Source of the DNA: a virus
Direction: 5' to 3' (one strand)
IMG/VR virus record: IMGVR_UViG_3300037189_001648
Coordinates: 1 to 39,893 of that record
DNA: 39,893 bases
Below are positions 6,934 to 16,229 of this stretch, piece after piece. The first letter of the stretch is position 1. Every line of letters begins with the position of its first letter. A model generated the notes under the pieces. The model saw nothing but the letters and a program-made list of their open reading frames with translations. It made no database searches and was not told the origin of the DNA. A program made the position numbers and the translations under genes.

Positions 6934-9900
6934 ATGGCTGATTCTGAAGCCAATATTAGAATAGATATTGATACTTCGTCAGCTCTGGCAAGTATTAAAA
7001 ATCTGCAGCGTCAGATTTCGGCCTTTCACACACAAATGCAAGCATCTGGAAATGCAGCTAATGCTGCTATGTCCAGAAACATGCAGAAGAGTCTTGTTGA
7101 CTCTATTAATGCTACTGGCAAGTTTTCTGCCAATCTTTCTACAATAAAAAGCACTACAGAATCTTTTACCAATGCCCTGGAAAAGAACAAGCTCTCTATG
7201 GGAGAGTACTTTAGGTACGCTGGGGCATCTACAAAAACATTCGGACGACTATTCAGATCCGAGTTTGACACAATTGAAAAGGTATCTAGAGAAAGAGTAA
7301 AGACTCTTCAGACCCAATACATTAAGATGGGTCGTGATGCTAGCGGTGCCCTTCAGGCAATTAACGTTAGACCACTTGTTCTAGATATGAATAACTTGGC
7401 TACCCAGACAGCCATGACTGCTCAGAAGCAGCAACTATTCAATCAGCTTGTAAAGCAAGGATCTACAAATCTTTTAAACTGGGGTAAAAATACTCAGTGG
7501 GCTGGTCGCCAGCTTATGGTTGGTTTTACTATTCCTCTTACAATGCTTGGGACTGTTGCCTCTAAGACATTTATGAAGCTCGAAGAGCAGGCAATTCGTT
7601 TTAGACGTGTTTATGGTGAAATGTTTACAACCACTGCTGAAACAGAAAAGGCTTTGGCTGGTATTAGAGACCTTGCAAATGAGTTTACAAAATATGGTGT
7701 TGCCGTAGAAAAGACTATGGAGCTAGCAGCCGATGCTGCAGCAATGGGTCAAATGGGCGCAGGATTAACAGCTCAGGTTGCAGAGGCAACAAGACTTGCC
7801 GTTTTGGGTGGGGTAGAACAGCAAGAAGCACTAAAAACTACAATATCTTTAACTAGTGCTTTTGGTGTTGCAACCGAAGATCTTGCAAGAAAAACAGACT
7901 TTCTTAACGCTGTTGAAAACCAAACTGTTGTAAGTATTGAAGACTTAACTATTGCCATTCCAAAAGCTGGTCCAGTAGTTCAACAGCTGGGTGGAGACGT
8001 CGAGGACTTAGCATTTTTCCTAACCGCCATGAAAGAAGGTGGAATTAATGCCTCTGAAGGTGCCAACGCACTTAAGTCTGGTCTTGCCTCTTTAATTAAT
8101 CCAACTGGCAAAGCTGCAGAAATGCTGGCTCAATTTGGAATAAATGTAAAAAATATTGTAGAGTCAAATAAGGGCGACGTAAAAGGTCTAGTCATTGATT
8201 TTGCTAATGCATTGGATACGCTAGATCCTCTAAACCGTGCTAGAGCAATTGAGCAGCTATTCGGTAAGTTCCAATTTTCACGTATTTCAACACTATTTCA
8301 AAACGTAATTGGACAAGGAAATCAGGCAAGCCGTGTTCTTCAGCTATCTAAGGCAACCGCAGAAGAGCTTGCGATACTTTCAGAGCGAGAATTAAAGAGA
8401 CTAGAGGATTCTCCAGCTTACAAGTTTAAGAAAGCAATGGAAGATCTTCAGGCATCTCTTGCCCCATTTGGAGAACAGTTTATTAAGCTTGTTACACCAA
8501 TTATTGATTTTGGAACATCGCTACTAAAACAGTTTAACAATATGAGCGAAGGCGGAAAAGCCTTTGTAACTGGACTTATTACAACATTGGGATTAATTGC
8601 GCCAGCGGCTCTTATGACTATAGGTCTAGTTGCCAACGGTGTTGCAAACCTGGCAAAGGGATTTAATGCCTTAAGGTTATTCTATCAAAGATTGTCTGGG
8701 TCTTCTACAGAGCTAGGATCTGCAACCCAATACATGACCCAAGAGCAGCTGGAAGCAGCAGCCGTAGCAGCATCTTTGAATCAATCTCATGCAATGCTTA
8801 AGCAAACCTTCACTTCTGAGGCAGCAGCCCTAACTCAGCTAATTGGAGTTTATCAGGCAGCAACTAGAGCACAGCTAGCAATGAATGCGGCTGCCGCAAA
8901 TCAAAGAATTTCTATTGCACCGCCAATAACTAGAATTCCTGGAGGCAGAAGAGCTCAGTCACCACAGGGAACCATTGATGGCATACCAGGATATGCACGT
9001 GGAATTCTTTCTGTTCCAGGTCCTAAGGGGGCTGGAGATGTTGTGCCAGCCATGCTTTCACCAGGAGAAGCAGTTATTCCTGCAAGACAATCCCAAAAGT
9101 ACAGTGGAATTATTTCATCTCTTATTGCCGACAACGTTCCTGGCTTTGCTTTTGGACGAAATCCATTTGCATCGATGCTAGGTAAATCCAGAGTTGCTGT
9201 AAGGATGGGTTCAGGAAACTTTATAAGTGCTCTACAGTCACAAGGAAAGAATGCAAGATATCAAAGCGCATTTGACACACAAAGCGGGGCAGATTACCTC
9301 ACAAAGTATGGTCGCCAAAACCCAAAGCAGCAAAAGCTTCGTGCAAAAATGGAGTCCGATGTTTTTGGTCTAGATCCCAAGACTACTTCAGGATCTGCTA
9401 GGCCTACATACGGATATGCAAAAACTTCTGTTCTTCAGTCAATAGTTAATTCACTGTTTGGAATTAAGGGAAGAAACTTTAATGCCCTTACCAGAAAGCC
9501 AACAGATAAATCTTTGGGTATGTATGGAGATATAGATCTTATAACTAAGGGTTCTGTTGCAAGAAGGTCTTCTGCATACCCTGGTGATATCCTGATGGAT
9601 TACTATAGAGCAAAAAGCTCAGGTGGCCGAGGCACATTCCAGATTGCTCCAATGCGAGGCGCATCAGCTGGACAACTAAGTTCTTTTGAAAGACTGGGAA
9701 TGCCCTTTGGCAGCAACCTAACTCCAGGAACTAAGAACCAGTACACCACTAATCCAAGATCTCCATACGTAGAAACATATACTCCTGGTGGATTTGGATT
9801 TGCCGAAATTGAAAAGGTAATTGCTAGCAATCCAGCAATGGCAAAGCAGATCAAGTCAGAATTAAAATCTGCAGGTCTTGGCTCAATCCGTGTTACAGGG

Positions 9901-12900
9901 CCTGGCTTTATAGCAAGGCTATTTAAAAAGCTTGGGGTTCCAGGATATAGCAAGGGCATCGCCTCTGTACCAGGCGGTTCTCAGTCTGGACTTTTCCAGG
10001 GATTGATGAGTGGAACGATAGGTGCAGCACTAGCCCTTACTGACCAAGATAGAGCGGTATTCCGTGATCTTAACCTAACTGGCTCCCAGCAAAAGAAATA
10101 TTCTGAGCTTCTAGGATACACCTATAGTGGTGGCAGAAGCTATAGAACTGTCCCAACAAGCTTAGCCATGTTTGATGCTGCAGGATCTGCTGACATTGGT
10201 AGACAAATTCTTGCAAAATTAGCACAGGCAAATATCGGTAGCCAAGATGCTGCATCTATAATGAGCGATGCTGCAAATGAATCAAAAACACAGCTAGGTG
10301 CTCAAAAAACTCTTAGAGCCATAGACTCATTAATTTTAACTGCAAACCAGAGTGGAACTAAGCTAGGATCAGGAGTCTTAAAGAAATCTTTCAGAGAAGC
10401 TATGGGCATACAAGCTTTTTCAATTAAAAAAGAATTTGCTCATATCGGATCTGGAACAAAAATATCTGCTGCAGAAGCATTAAGGCTATCTGATCAGGGA
10501 ATACTTAAGCTTTCTCCTAGTCAAAAAAGAGCTTTGCAAACAGTTGCCGATCCAAATGCTACAATGTTAGACCTAAAGAGTGGCTTTGGTTTTGACATAG
10601 AAAACAAAGAAATAGGGCCAGATGGAAAGCTAGTAAGACTAAATGCTCAAATGGCAGAAGGGCAAAATTCAGATGGGTCAATTAAGTATGCAAAGGGAGC
10701 AGACAAGGATGCATTACTTAGAGAATTCAGAAGATCTGGCATTTCTAAATGGGATCGCTCTATTATTTTTGGCGGAGGAGACCCAGCTGCTTTAGCTCCT
10801 CAGACGAAGATGTTTGATGACACCATCACTAAAATTTTAGACGATCTTCCGCAAGGAACAAAGGTAGTAGATTCTGAAGCATCAGCCAGATACTTAGAAA
10901 GTAAAGGTGTCAAAGCCATAAGTATGGAAAGAATTTATGACTTAGCCAAAAAGCGTTTGCCAGCAGGAACTAAAGATTTACAGTACATCTTTAAAAGATC
11001 ACAAACTTCACCAGCCGAAATAAGAAACAAAGACCTTCCTGGCTTTAAGAGCAAGGGGCTGGAAAGAAAGCCAATTGGGATACCAATGAGGCCACTGGCT
11101 AAGCAGTTCCCAGGATCTAAAGAAAACCTTGAATATGCTAAGTCTCCAAATACTAATTTCTTTAAGGCATTCTTTAGAAGAAGAGGCTTTGCCTTTAATA
11201 AGGGCGTAGTGTCTGTTCCAGGCCCAAAGGGTGCTGGGGACATCGTTCCAGCAATGCTTTCTCCAGGAGAAGCTGTAATACCAGCTCAAATGTCAAAGAA
11301 GTATGCACCACTAATTAATTCTATGATTGCCGATAACGTACCTGGATACGTAAAAGGAAAGACGGCACCTGGAGGTACGCTACCAAATACAGCTGAGCCA
11401 GTTCAGGTTGAGCTTACCCAAAAGTCATCAAGAGGTCTTGCTGGCAATCTAAAGCAGGGCTTTGGCGATGCAGCTAGAAGAGCAATTGCAGCAGCTACTG
11501 GAGTTAGAGCTCCAGGAACTGGAACGGCCCCAGCCGATCTTGATCCAACAGAACCAGCCACAGCAGGAAAGAGATCTATGGCTGGTCGTGTAGGCGGAGT
11601 TGGCATGCTTGCTGGTACCGCTGCTATGATGTACAGCATGACTGGAGGCCCAGCGTCAGACTTAGCTGGAATGGCCTCGCTACCATTAATGATGCTTCCT
11701 ATGATTGCAAATAAAATAGGTTTGGCACTAGTTGCAGTTGGGGCTTTAGCTGCAGGAATTATTTATCTAACCACTAAGCTATCAGATGCCACTAAGGCTG
11801 GGCTAGAGGCTGGTAAGTCTATGGCAATGACAAGCGAAAAGCTTAACGAAATGTCTGAGATTACTGGAAAAGTAACAGCAAGTCAAATTGCCGAAAGACA
11901 AAGAGAAAAACAGCTAAGTGGTCAAGGTGCAAAGAAGAGAGAGTTCGGACAAAACTTCTTAGAATCTCAGGCTGGAAAGAAGCTGCTTTCCGATGCAGAG
12001 GCAATGACAACATCTGGAATGAGCAGTGCAGAAGTTGCCTCAAGCATTGCTAGCCAACTTTCTTATGCAATAATGCAGGGTGCAATAACTGACCAACAGG
12101 CTAGAAGTATTGCGTTTGGGCTTTCAGAAAAACTCGGAGACTATTCTATAAGCGCAAACATCGGTGGAAAGTTAACACAGCTTTTTGGTCCAAACGGAGA
12201 GAACCTTCTTAATGGAGATCCAATAGAAATTTCTTTGGCAATCCAAAAAGATTCTCTTGCACAGCAAAACAAGGCTTTTGACAACTCAATAGAATTAATG
12301 AAAAAGAATGCCGAGGTATCTGGTGGTTCTGTAGGCAACCTAATCGGTGCTGGAATTATGACAGCCGTTGGGGCAGCCCTAACTGCAACTGGTATTGGTG
12401 GTCTTCTTGGTATCGGACTTATTTCTGGAGGTGTTGCTGCAGCTGGTGCAACCCTAGGAGTAGAGGCACTCGGAGATCAGGAAGAAAACAACAAGGCTCG
12501 TGGCGTAGCCGTACAGCTTGGTGCAGAACAAATTGCACAAAACCAGGGATTGCTAGATTCTCTAGAAAGACAGTACGACGGTCAGATATCCCAGCTTGAG
12601 GCAGAAAAAGAAGCTGCAACAACTAGAAAAGAAAGACTTGCCATAGAGAAGCAGATTAGCGATAAGATTGCTGAAAGAAATGCTGGGCTGGCAAAACAAA
12701 AAGCAGCAAATGCAGCGGTATTTGATTCTCTAGTAGAGCAAGCAAGAATAATGGGATCTGGCTTCACAGACTCAATAAACTTGGCGATTGATTCAAGATT
12801 TGCAAATGCAACTGGAGCCATGAAGGCAGCTGCTGATCTAGCGAAGAGTTCGCTGGCTGGGTTGGAGCAGGGAGACTTTAAGACAACGCTTCAGATAGGT

Positions 12901-15591
12901 TTGGCAAGCGGCGAATTTGATCCAGTCACTATTTCAAACCTCATTAATGCTAATAAAGAATCTAACGGCAATATCAGCTCTAAGTTTAATCTAATGGTAA
13001 AAGCAGTTGGAACTGCAGATTCAAACCAGGTAATTCAATTACTAAATGCCGCAGGGGTTGAAGGTAAAGAGTACGAGGCCGTCTTTAGCCTTGTTACTAA
13101 AGATAAAGCAGACATAGACTATAACCTAAAGGCACTTGCTGAACTAAACAGCATGCAGAGTGAATATGGTATAGGCGTTGAAATAACTGCCGAAAACACT
13201 GAAGTTATCGGAAATCTAGTAAAGGACACAAAGGGTCTTCCAAAGGAAGTAACTCAGACAGTCTTGACAAACTTCATATCTACGATGCCAGCTGGTCCAT
13301 CAAAGGGAATCCTGGAATCAGTTCTTGCAAATTGGGATGTCTTGTCTGGTGGAAAGAAAACAATGAATGCAGAGTTAATTGTTGACTTTGCAATTGGAAA
13401 ATACAACCAGACAGCCGTTGACGCTTGGTACTACACGGTTGGCCCAGGTAAAAACATCAGAAGCGAAACTGCAATGTCTAGAATTACTGCAGAACAGCGG
13501 ATGGCTGCATTCCTTGGTCAACCATCTGAAACTGATGGTGGTACTGGAACCAACACTGAGGGAGAGACAACAACTACTGGTGCAGGAGCTAAAAAGACAA
13601 CCTGGATTGATGACACACTTAAAAAGCTAAAGAACCTAACTAATGCATCAATTAATGCAAACGGTGGACTAAAAGAGCTAAAGCGTGTAATCGATGGAAC
13701 TAAGCTAAACGTGTTCGACGGACTTGGACAAAAACTTGCAAAAGCTGGCATTTCAGAAGCATTTGCTGATGAGCTTATGGGCATGGGCAAAGATGCTAGA
13801 AAGAAATTTGTTCAAATAGGAAAAGATGGAACAGCAATTCTTACTAAGGCTGGTAAGAGAAGAGAGGCCGCTTATGCTAGAATTGCAGTTGGTGAATTTG
13901 GGCTAAATCAGGCTAGAACCATTCAAGAGACAAAAGACCAGACTGTTGCAGTAAACAGGCTAGTAGCTGCAGGATTATCTCTAGAAGAGGCCTACAACGC
14001 TGTTGAAAATGCTGGAGTAGCAGCTGCGCTTGCTGGAAAGCAGATAAGTGAATCTGCACTTACTAAGCTAATTGCAGATACTAAGGCTGCAACTGCTGCA
14101 ACAAAAGAATTCCAAAATGTAGCCTCAGTTCAGATAGCCGCACAAGATGCAAACAACTTGGCTAAGGCTGCTAACGCTCTTGAAAAGAGCTCTTACAGCT
14201 TTGCAGAAAGACAGGCAATTCTTAGCGACTCAGCACTCACAGAGCTATTCCTGAGCGGTAAAAATCAAAAGCTTCTTCAGGCTAGAGTAAAGCAAATCCT
14301 TAATCCAGAGTTCTTACAGGGTCTGTTTGACGAAGGCTTTAATGCTGCAATGAATGCAATCTCAGTAAAAGAAAGAAAGATAGAGCTAGACTTTGAAGTA
14401 AAGACTCAGCCAGATCTAAAGATTATTGATGCTGCACAGAATGATATCGATAAGATATCGTTTACAATTGATGACCTTCAGGCTGGAATAAAGGAAATTG
14501 CAGACCAGGAAGATGTGGTTAACAAGAAGTACGCTGACCGTAGCAAGGCCCTGAGTGAGATAAAAGAAATAAACTCAGACCTAGTAGCTCAGCAAAAAGC
14601 TCAGCTTACCGTAGCAGATGCACTATCTAGAGGAGATATTGCTGCAGCTGCAAAGGCAGCCCAAGATCTTCGTGCTACTCAGGCTCAAACAAGCATAGAC
14701 GCTCAGCAAAAGGCCCTAGAGCTTTCAAAGGAGAAAGAGCTAGCGACCCTAGTATCTTCTAATGGCAAAACTAGAAAGCAGCTAGAAGATGAGATTAAAA
14801 AGTTGCAAGATGAAATCTTTGCTATAGAGGAAAAGAGGCTGGAGCCAGCACAAGAAAGAATTAGATTAGCAGACATCGAGAAACAAGCCCTTATAGATTC
14901 CGTAACTGTTTTGGATAAGACTAGACTAGCTTGGCAACAAATCGAATCCGAAATAGAGAACTCTAGAATTGGAAGTACTCGCTATACTGAATCAATTTCT
15001 AATGCAATCGCAATGGTAGAAAGCTTAAAGACTGCATGGAAAAATGCTACTCCAGGAGAAACGCAGGTTGACGTTCCTCTGGTAAGTCAGGGCACTGGGG
15101 CTCAGGCTCCAGTTGCAGGCCAGCCAAATGCCGAATTTAAGGGTACAAGGCCAGGCCCAGATCACGATGGGAAAAAGAAGGGTGAGGTTTGGGTTGGTCC
15201 AAATGCAACCTGGAAGTGGGATGGCAAGAAGTGGAATAAGATTTCTAATGTTGGCAAGGTTAATGCAGCTAAGTTTAACCAGGGTGGCTATGTTGCCAAG
15301 ATGTTTGCGGGTGGAGGCCTAGCCAACGTAAAGTTTGCCAAGGGCGGAACCGACATTGTCCCAGCAATGCTAACACCTGGCGAATTTGTAATGAGAAAGT
15401 ATGCTGTTGAGAACTTTGGCCTAGATAATATGAAGGCAATAAATAACGGAACATATTCTGGCGAATCAGTGTATAATTATAGTATCAACGTAAACGTACA
15501 AACAGATGCTAACGCAGACCAAATTGCAAGGAATGTAATGACACAGATTAAGAGAATTGACTCTCAGAGAATCAGGGGTAATAGGTTCTAA
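6934..15591 (+). CDS. Tape measure protein with embedded enzyme-like insert
   Basis: A 2885-residue protein, ribosome site GAGGTG seven bases before the ATG. It sets tail length and is ejected with the DNA. Residues 1-200 are helical; residues 210-545 look like the TP901-type tape-measure core (PhageMin_Tail family). Hydrophobic stretches near 545-575, 1550-1612 and 1803-1845 can span membranes. Residues 742-1417 are not coiled-coil and are flanked by two near-identical hinge motifs (see repeats). Within them, residues about 760-1000 resemble ADP-ribosyltransferase-type domains of phage MuF/DUF3626 proteins (candidate R823, S879/S880, E947). Residues 1030-1410 are an unrecognised module. The rest (1860-2740) is helical and coiled-coil-like, ending with a third hinge copy. 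By the usual 0.15 nm per residue rule the tail would be about 320-430 nm, depending on whether the insert counts. Ends with a TAATG overlap. Confidence 0.9.
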   Translation: MADSEANIRIDIDTSSALASIKNLQRQISAFHTQMQASGNAANAAMSRNMQKSLVDSINATGKFSANLSTIKSTTESFTNALEKNKLSMGEYFRYAGASTKTFGRLFRSEFDTIEKVSRERVKTLQTQYIKMGRDASGALQAINVRPLVLDMNNLATQTAMTAQKQQLFNQLVKQGSTNLLNWGKNTQWAGRQLMVGFTIPLTMLGTVASKTFMKLEEQAIRFRRVYGEMFTTTAETEKALAGIRDLANEFTKYGVAVEKTMELAADAAAMGQMGAGLTAQVAEATRLAVLGGVEQQEALKTTISLTSAFGVATEDLARKTDFLNAVENQTVVSIEDLTIAIPKAGPVVQQLGGDVEDLAFFLTAMKEGGINASEGANALKSGLASLINPTGKAAEMLAQFGINVKNIVESNKGDVKGLVIDFANALDTLDPLNRARAIEQLFGKFQFSRISTLFQNVIGQGNQASRVLQLSKATAEELAILSERELKRLEDSPAYKFKKAMEDLQASLAPFGEQFIKLVTPIIDFGTSLLKQFNNMSEGGKAFVTGLITTLGLIAPAALMTIGLVANGVANLAKGFNALRLFYQRLSGSSTELGSATQYMTQEQLEAAAVAASLNQSHAMLKQTFTSEAAALTQLIGVYQAATRAQLAMNAAAANQRISIAPPITRIPGGRRAQSPQGTIDGIPGYARGILSVPGPKGAGDVVPAMLSPGEAVIPARQSQKYSGIISSLIADNVPGFAFGRNPFASMLGKSRVAVRMGSGNFISALQSQGKNARYQSAFDTQSGADYLTKYGRQNPKQQKLRAKMESDVFGLDPKTTSGSARPTYGYAKTSVLQSIVNSLFGIKGRNFNALTRKPTDKSLGMYGDIDLITKGSVARRSSAYPGDILMDYYRAKSSGGRGTFQIAPMRGASAGQLSSFERLGMPFGSNLTPGTKNQYTTNPRSPYVETYTPGGFGFAEIEKVIASNPAMAKQIKSELKSAGLGSIRVTGPGFIARLFKKLGVPGYSKGIASVPGGSQSGLFQGLMSGTIGAALALTDQDRAVFRDLNLTGSQQKKYSELLGYTYSGGRSYRTVPTSLAMFDAAGSADIGRQILAKLAQANIGSQDAASIMSDAANESKTQLGAQKTLRAIDSLILTANQSGTKLGSGVLKKSFREAMGIQAFSIKKEFAHIGSGTKISAAEALRLSDQGILKLSPSQKRALQTVADPNATMLDLKSGFGFDIENKEIGPDGKLVRLNAQMAEGQNSDGSIKYAKGADKDALLREFRRSGISKWDRSIIFGGGDPAALAPQTKMFDDTITKILDDLPQGTKVVDSEASARYLESKGVKAISMERIYDLAKKRLPAGTKDLQYIFKRSQTSPAEIRNKDLPGFKSKGLERKPIGIPMRPLAKQFPGSKENLEYAKSPNTNFFKAFFRRRGFAFNKGVVSVPGPKGAGDIVPAMLSPGEAVIPAQMSKKYAPLINSMIADNVPGYVKGKTAPGGTLPNTAEPVQVELTQKSSRGLAGNLKQGFGDAARRAIAAATGVRAPGTGTAPADLDPTEPATAGKRSMAGRVGGVGMLAGTAAMMYSMTGGPASDLAGMASLPLMMLPMIANKIGLALVAVGALAAGIIYLTTKLSDATKAGLEAGKSMAMTSEKLNEMSEITGKVTASQIAERQREKQLSGQGAKKREFGQNFLESQAGKKLLSDAEAMTTSGMSSAEVASSIASQLSYAIMQGAITDQQARSIAFGLSEKLGDYSISANIGGKLTQLFGPNGENLLNGDPIEISLAIQKDSLAQQNKAFDNSIELMKKNAEVSGGSVGNLIGAGIMTAVGAALTATGIGGLLGIGLISGGVAAAGATLGVEALGDQEENNKARGVAVQLGAEQIAQNQGLLDSLERQYDGQISQLEAEKEAATTRKERLAIEKQISDKIAERNAGLAKQKAANAAVFDSLVEQARIMGSGFTDSINLAIDSRFANATGAMKAAADLAKSSLAGLEQGDFKTTLQIGLASGEFDPVTISNLINANKESNGNISSKFNLMVKAVGTADSNQVIQLLNAAGVEGKEYEAVFSLVTKDKADIDYNLKALAELNSMQSEYGIGVEITAENTEVIGNLVKDTKGLPKEVTQTVLTNFISTMPAGPSKGILESVLANWDVLSGGKKTMNAELIVDFAIGKYNQTAVDAWYYTVGPGKNIRSETAMSRITAEQRMAAFLGQPSETDGGTGTNTEGETTTTGAGAKKTTWIDDTLKKLKNLTNASINANGGLKELKRVIDGTKLNVFDGLGQKLAKAGISEAFADELMGMGKDARKKFVQIGKDGTAILTKAGKRREAAYARIAVGEFGLNQARTIQETKDQTVAVNRLVAAGLSLEEAYNAVENAGVAAALAGKQISESALTKLIADTKAATAATKEFQNVASVQIAAQDANNLAKAANALEKSSYSFAERQAILSDSALTELFLSGKNQKLLQARVKQILNPEFLQGLFDEGFNAAMNAISVKERKIELDFEVKTQPDLKIIDAAQNDIDKISFTIDDLQAGIKEIADQEDVVNKKYADRSKALSEIKEINSDLVAQQKAQLTVADALSRGDIAAAAKAAQDLRATQAQTSIDAQQKALELSKEKELATLVSSNGKTRKQLEDEIKKLQDEIFAIEEKRLEPAQERIRLADIEKQALIDSVTVLDKTRLAWQQIESEIENSRIGSTRYTESISNAIAMVESLKTAWKNATPGETQVDVPLVSQGTGAQAPVAGQPNAEFKGTRPGPDHDGKKKGEVWVGPNATWKWDGKKWNKISNVGKVNAAKFNQGGYVAKMFAGGGLANVKFAKGGTDIVPAMLTPGEFVMRKYAVENFGLDNMKAINNGTYSGESVYNYSINVNVQTDANADQIARNVMTQIKRIDSQRIRGNRF
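8989..9156 (+). repeat. Tape-measure hinge motif, copy 1
   Basis: Residues 686-741: G-Y-A-R-G then SVPGPKGAGD, VPAMLSPGEAVIPA, and IADNVPG near the end. It is nearly identical to residues 1418-1475 and brackets the insert. The VPAMLSPGEAVIP core is common in tape-measure proteins, where it may be a flexible or processing-linked segment; that function is not established. Confidence 0.85.
9211..9935 (+). other. ADP-ribosyltransferase-like segment inside the tape measure
   Basis: Residues about 760-1000 of the tape measure. The order of motifs matches phage MuF-linked and DUF3626 enzymes that share the R-S-E ADP-ribosyltransferase pattern: YQSAFDTQSG, then RPTYGY (R823), YGDIDLITKGSVARRSSAY with P-G-D after it (S879, S880), and PYVETYTPGGFGFAEIEKV (E947). 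What is seen is the order and spacing of these motifs; that the domain is an active ADP-ribosyltransferase is inferred. Confidence 0.5.
9940..11160 (+). other. Unrecognised module in the tape-measure insert
   Basis: Residues about 1003-1409. It begins with a short third partial hinge (GYSKGIASVPGG), then a predicted mix of helices and strands without heptads. Noticeable segments are FAHIGSGTKISAAEAL, a TMLDLKSGFGFDIENK stretch, and WDRSIIFGGGDPAAL. I do not recognise a family. It lies between the ART-like segment and the second hinge repeat. Confidence 0.4.
11185..11358 (+). repeat. Tape-measure hinge motif, copy 2
   Basis: Residues 1418-1475, near copy of residues 686-741, with GVVSVPGPKGAGD, VPAMLSPGEAVIPA and IADNVPGYVKG. 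Marks the end of the insert. A shorter relative (GGTDIVPAMLTPGEFV) occurs near the C-terminus at residues about 2804-2819. Confidence 0.85.
15340..15393 (+). repeat. Tape-measure hinge motif, C-terminal degenerate copy
   Basis: Residues about 2803-2820 read AKGGTDIVPAMLTPGEFV: it keeps the VPAML-PGE core of the two longer copies and is followed by a basic helix. It shows the motif recurs at the end of the protein, not only around the insert. Confidence 0.7.
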
Positions 15592-16229
15592 TGTCCACCC
15601 TTGAATACATGTCTGGTAGAAAAAGATATCAGCGTCCACAGGCCTTGCTATTTGCAGACAATCCAGGAACGATTATTGATGGTTTCTATGTGCCAAACGG
15701 TCTTGAGGTTAACCAAGAAACAACAGAGGGTGCATCTGCATCAGATCTAGATCAATTCTTAATCCTTTCAGACGACAATAGGGCAGAGCTTGGCTTTAAC
15801 GTAAACAGAATTGAAAACAGGAAACGAATGGTAAATGGTAGGATGAGGTCCTATCATATTGCTGACAAGCTAGAGATTTCTGCTTCTTGGGATATGTTGC
15901 CATCAAGATCGTACACATCATATCCTGGATTTGATGAAGAGGGAAGATCTCAATACTACAAGAACAACACTCAGGAATTTACTTCAGATGGTGGTGCTGG
16001 TGGAGTAGAGATTCTAGACTGGTACGAAAAACACAGTGGATCTTTCTGGGTATACCTTGCATACGACAAGCACACAAATTTTGGTAGAGATGCTGGTTCA
16101 TACACAAACCTGCAGAAATACAATGAAGTTGTCGAAGTATTCTTTTCAGACTTTTCTTACGGGGTTGTTAAGCGTGGTGGCAGCAACTATGACTTTTGGA
16201 ACATATCTCTTAGCCTGGAAGAGGTATAA
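15591..16229 (+). CDS. Distal tail protein (Dit-like)
   Basis: A 212-residue protein, overlapping the tape measure stop (TAATG). It lies between tape measure and hub gene, the position of the distal tail protein that forms a ring at the tail tip and adapts the tube to the baseplate. The C-terminal half has the pattern FWVYLAYDKHTNFG... VVEVFFSDFSYGVVKRG, ending in strands like Dit N-terminal domains. The middle includes a Tyr-rich loop (SYHIADKLEISASWDMLP). No enzymatic motif. The stop overlaps the next ATG and an AGAGG sits upstream. Dit-like role is from position and beta-rich structure; a general minor tail protein is the alternative. Confidence 0.55.
   Translation: MSTLEYMSGRKRYQRPQALLFADNPGTIIDGFYVPNGLEVNQETTEGASASDLDQFLILSDDNRAELGFNVNRIENRKRMVNGRMRSYHIADKLEISASWDMLPSRSYTSYPGFDEEGRSQYYKNNTQEFTSDGGAGGVEILDWYEKHSGSFWVYLAYDKHTNFGRDAGSYTNLQKYNEVVEVFFSDFSYGVVKRGGSNYDFWNISLSLEEV

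Noticed and set aside
15472-15477. TATAAT inside the tape measure end
   Set aside because: No extended TGn and no -35, and no gene start at a fitting distance.
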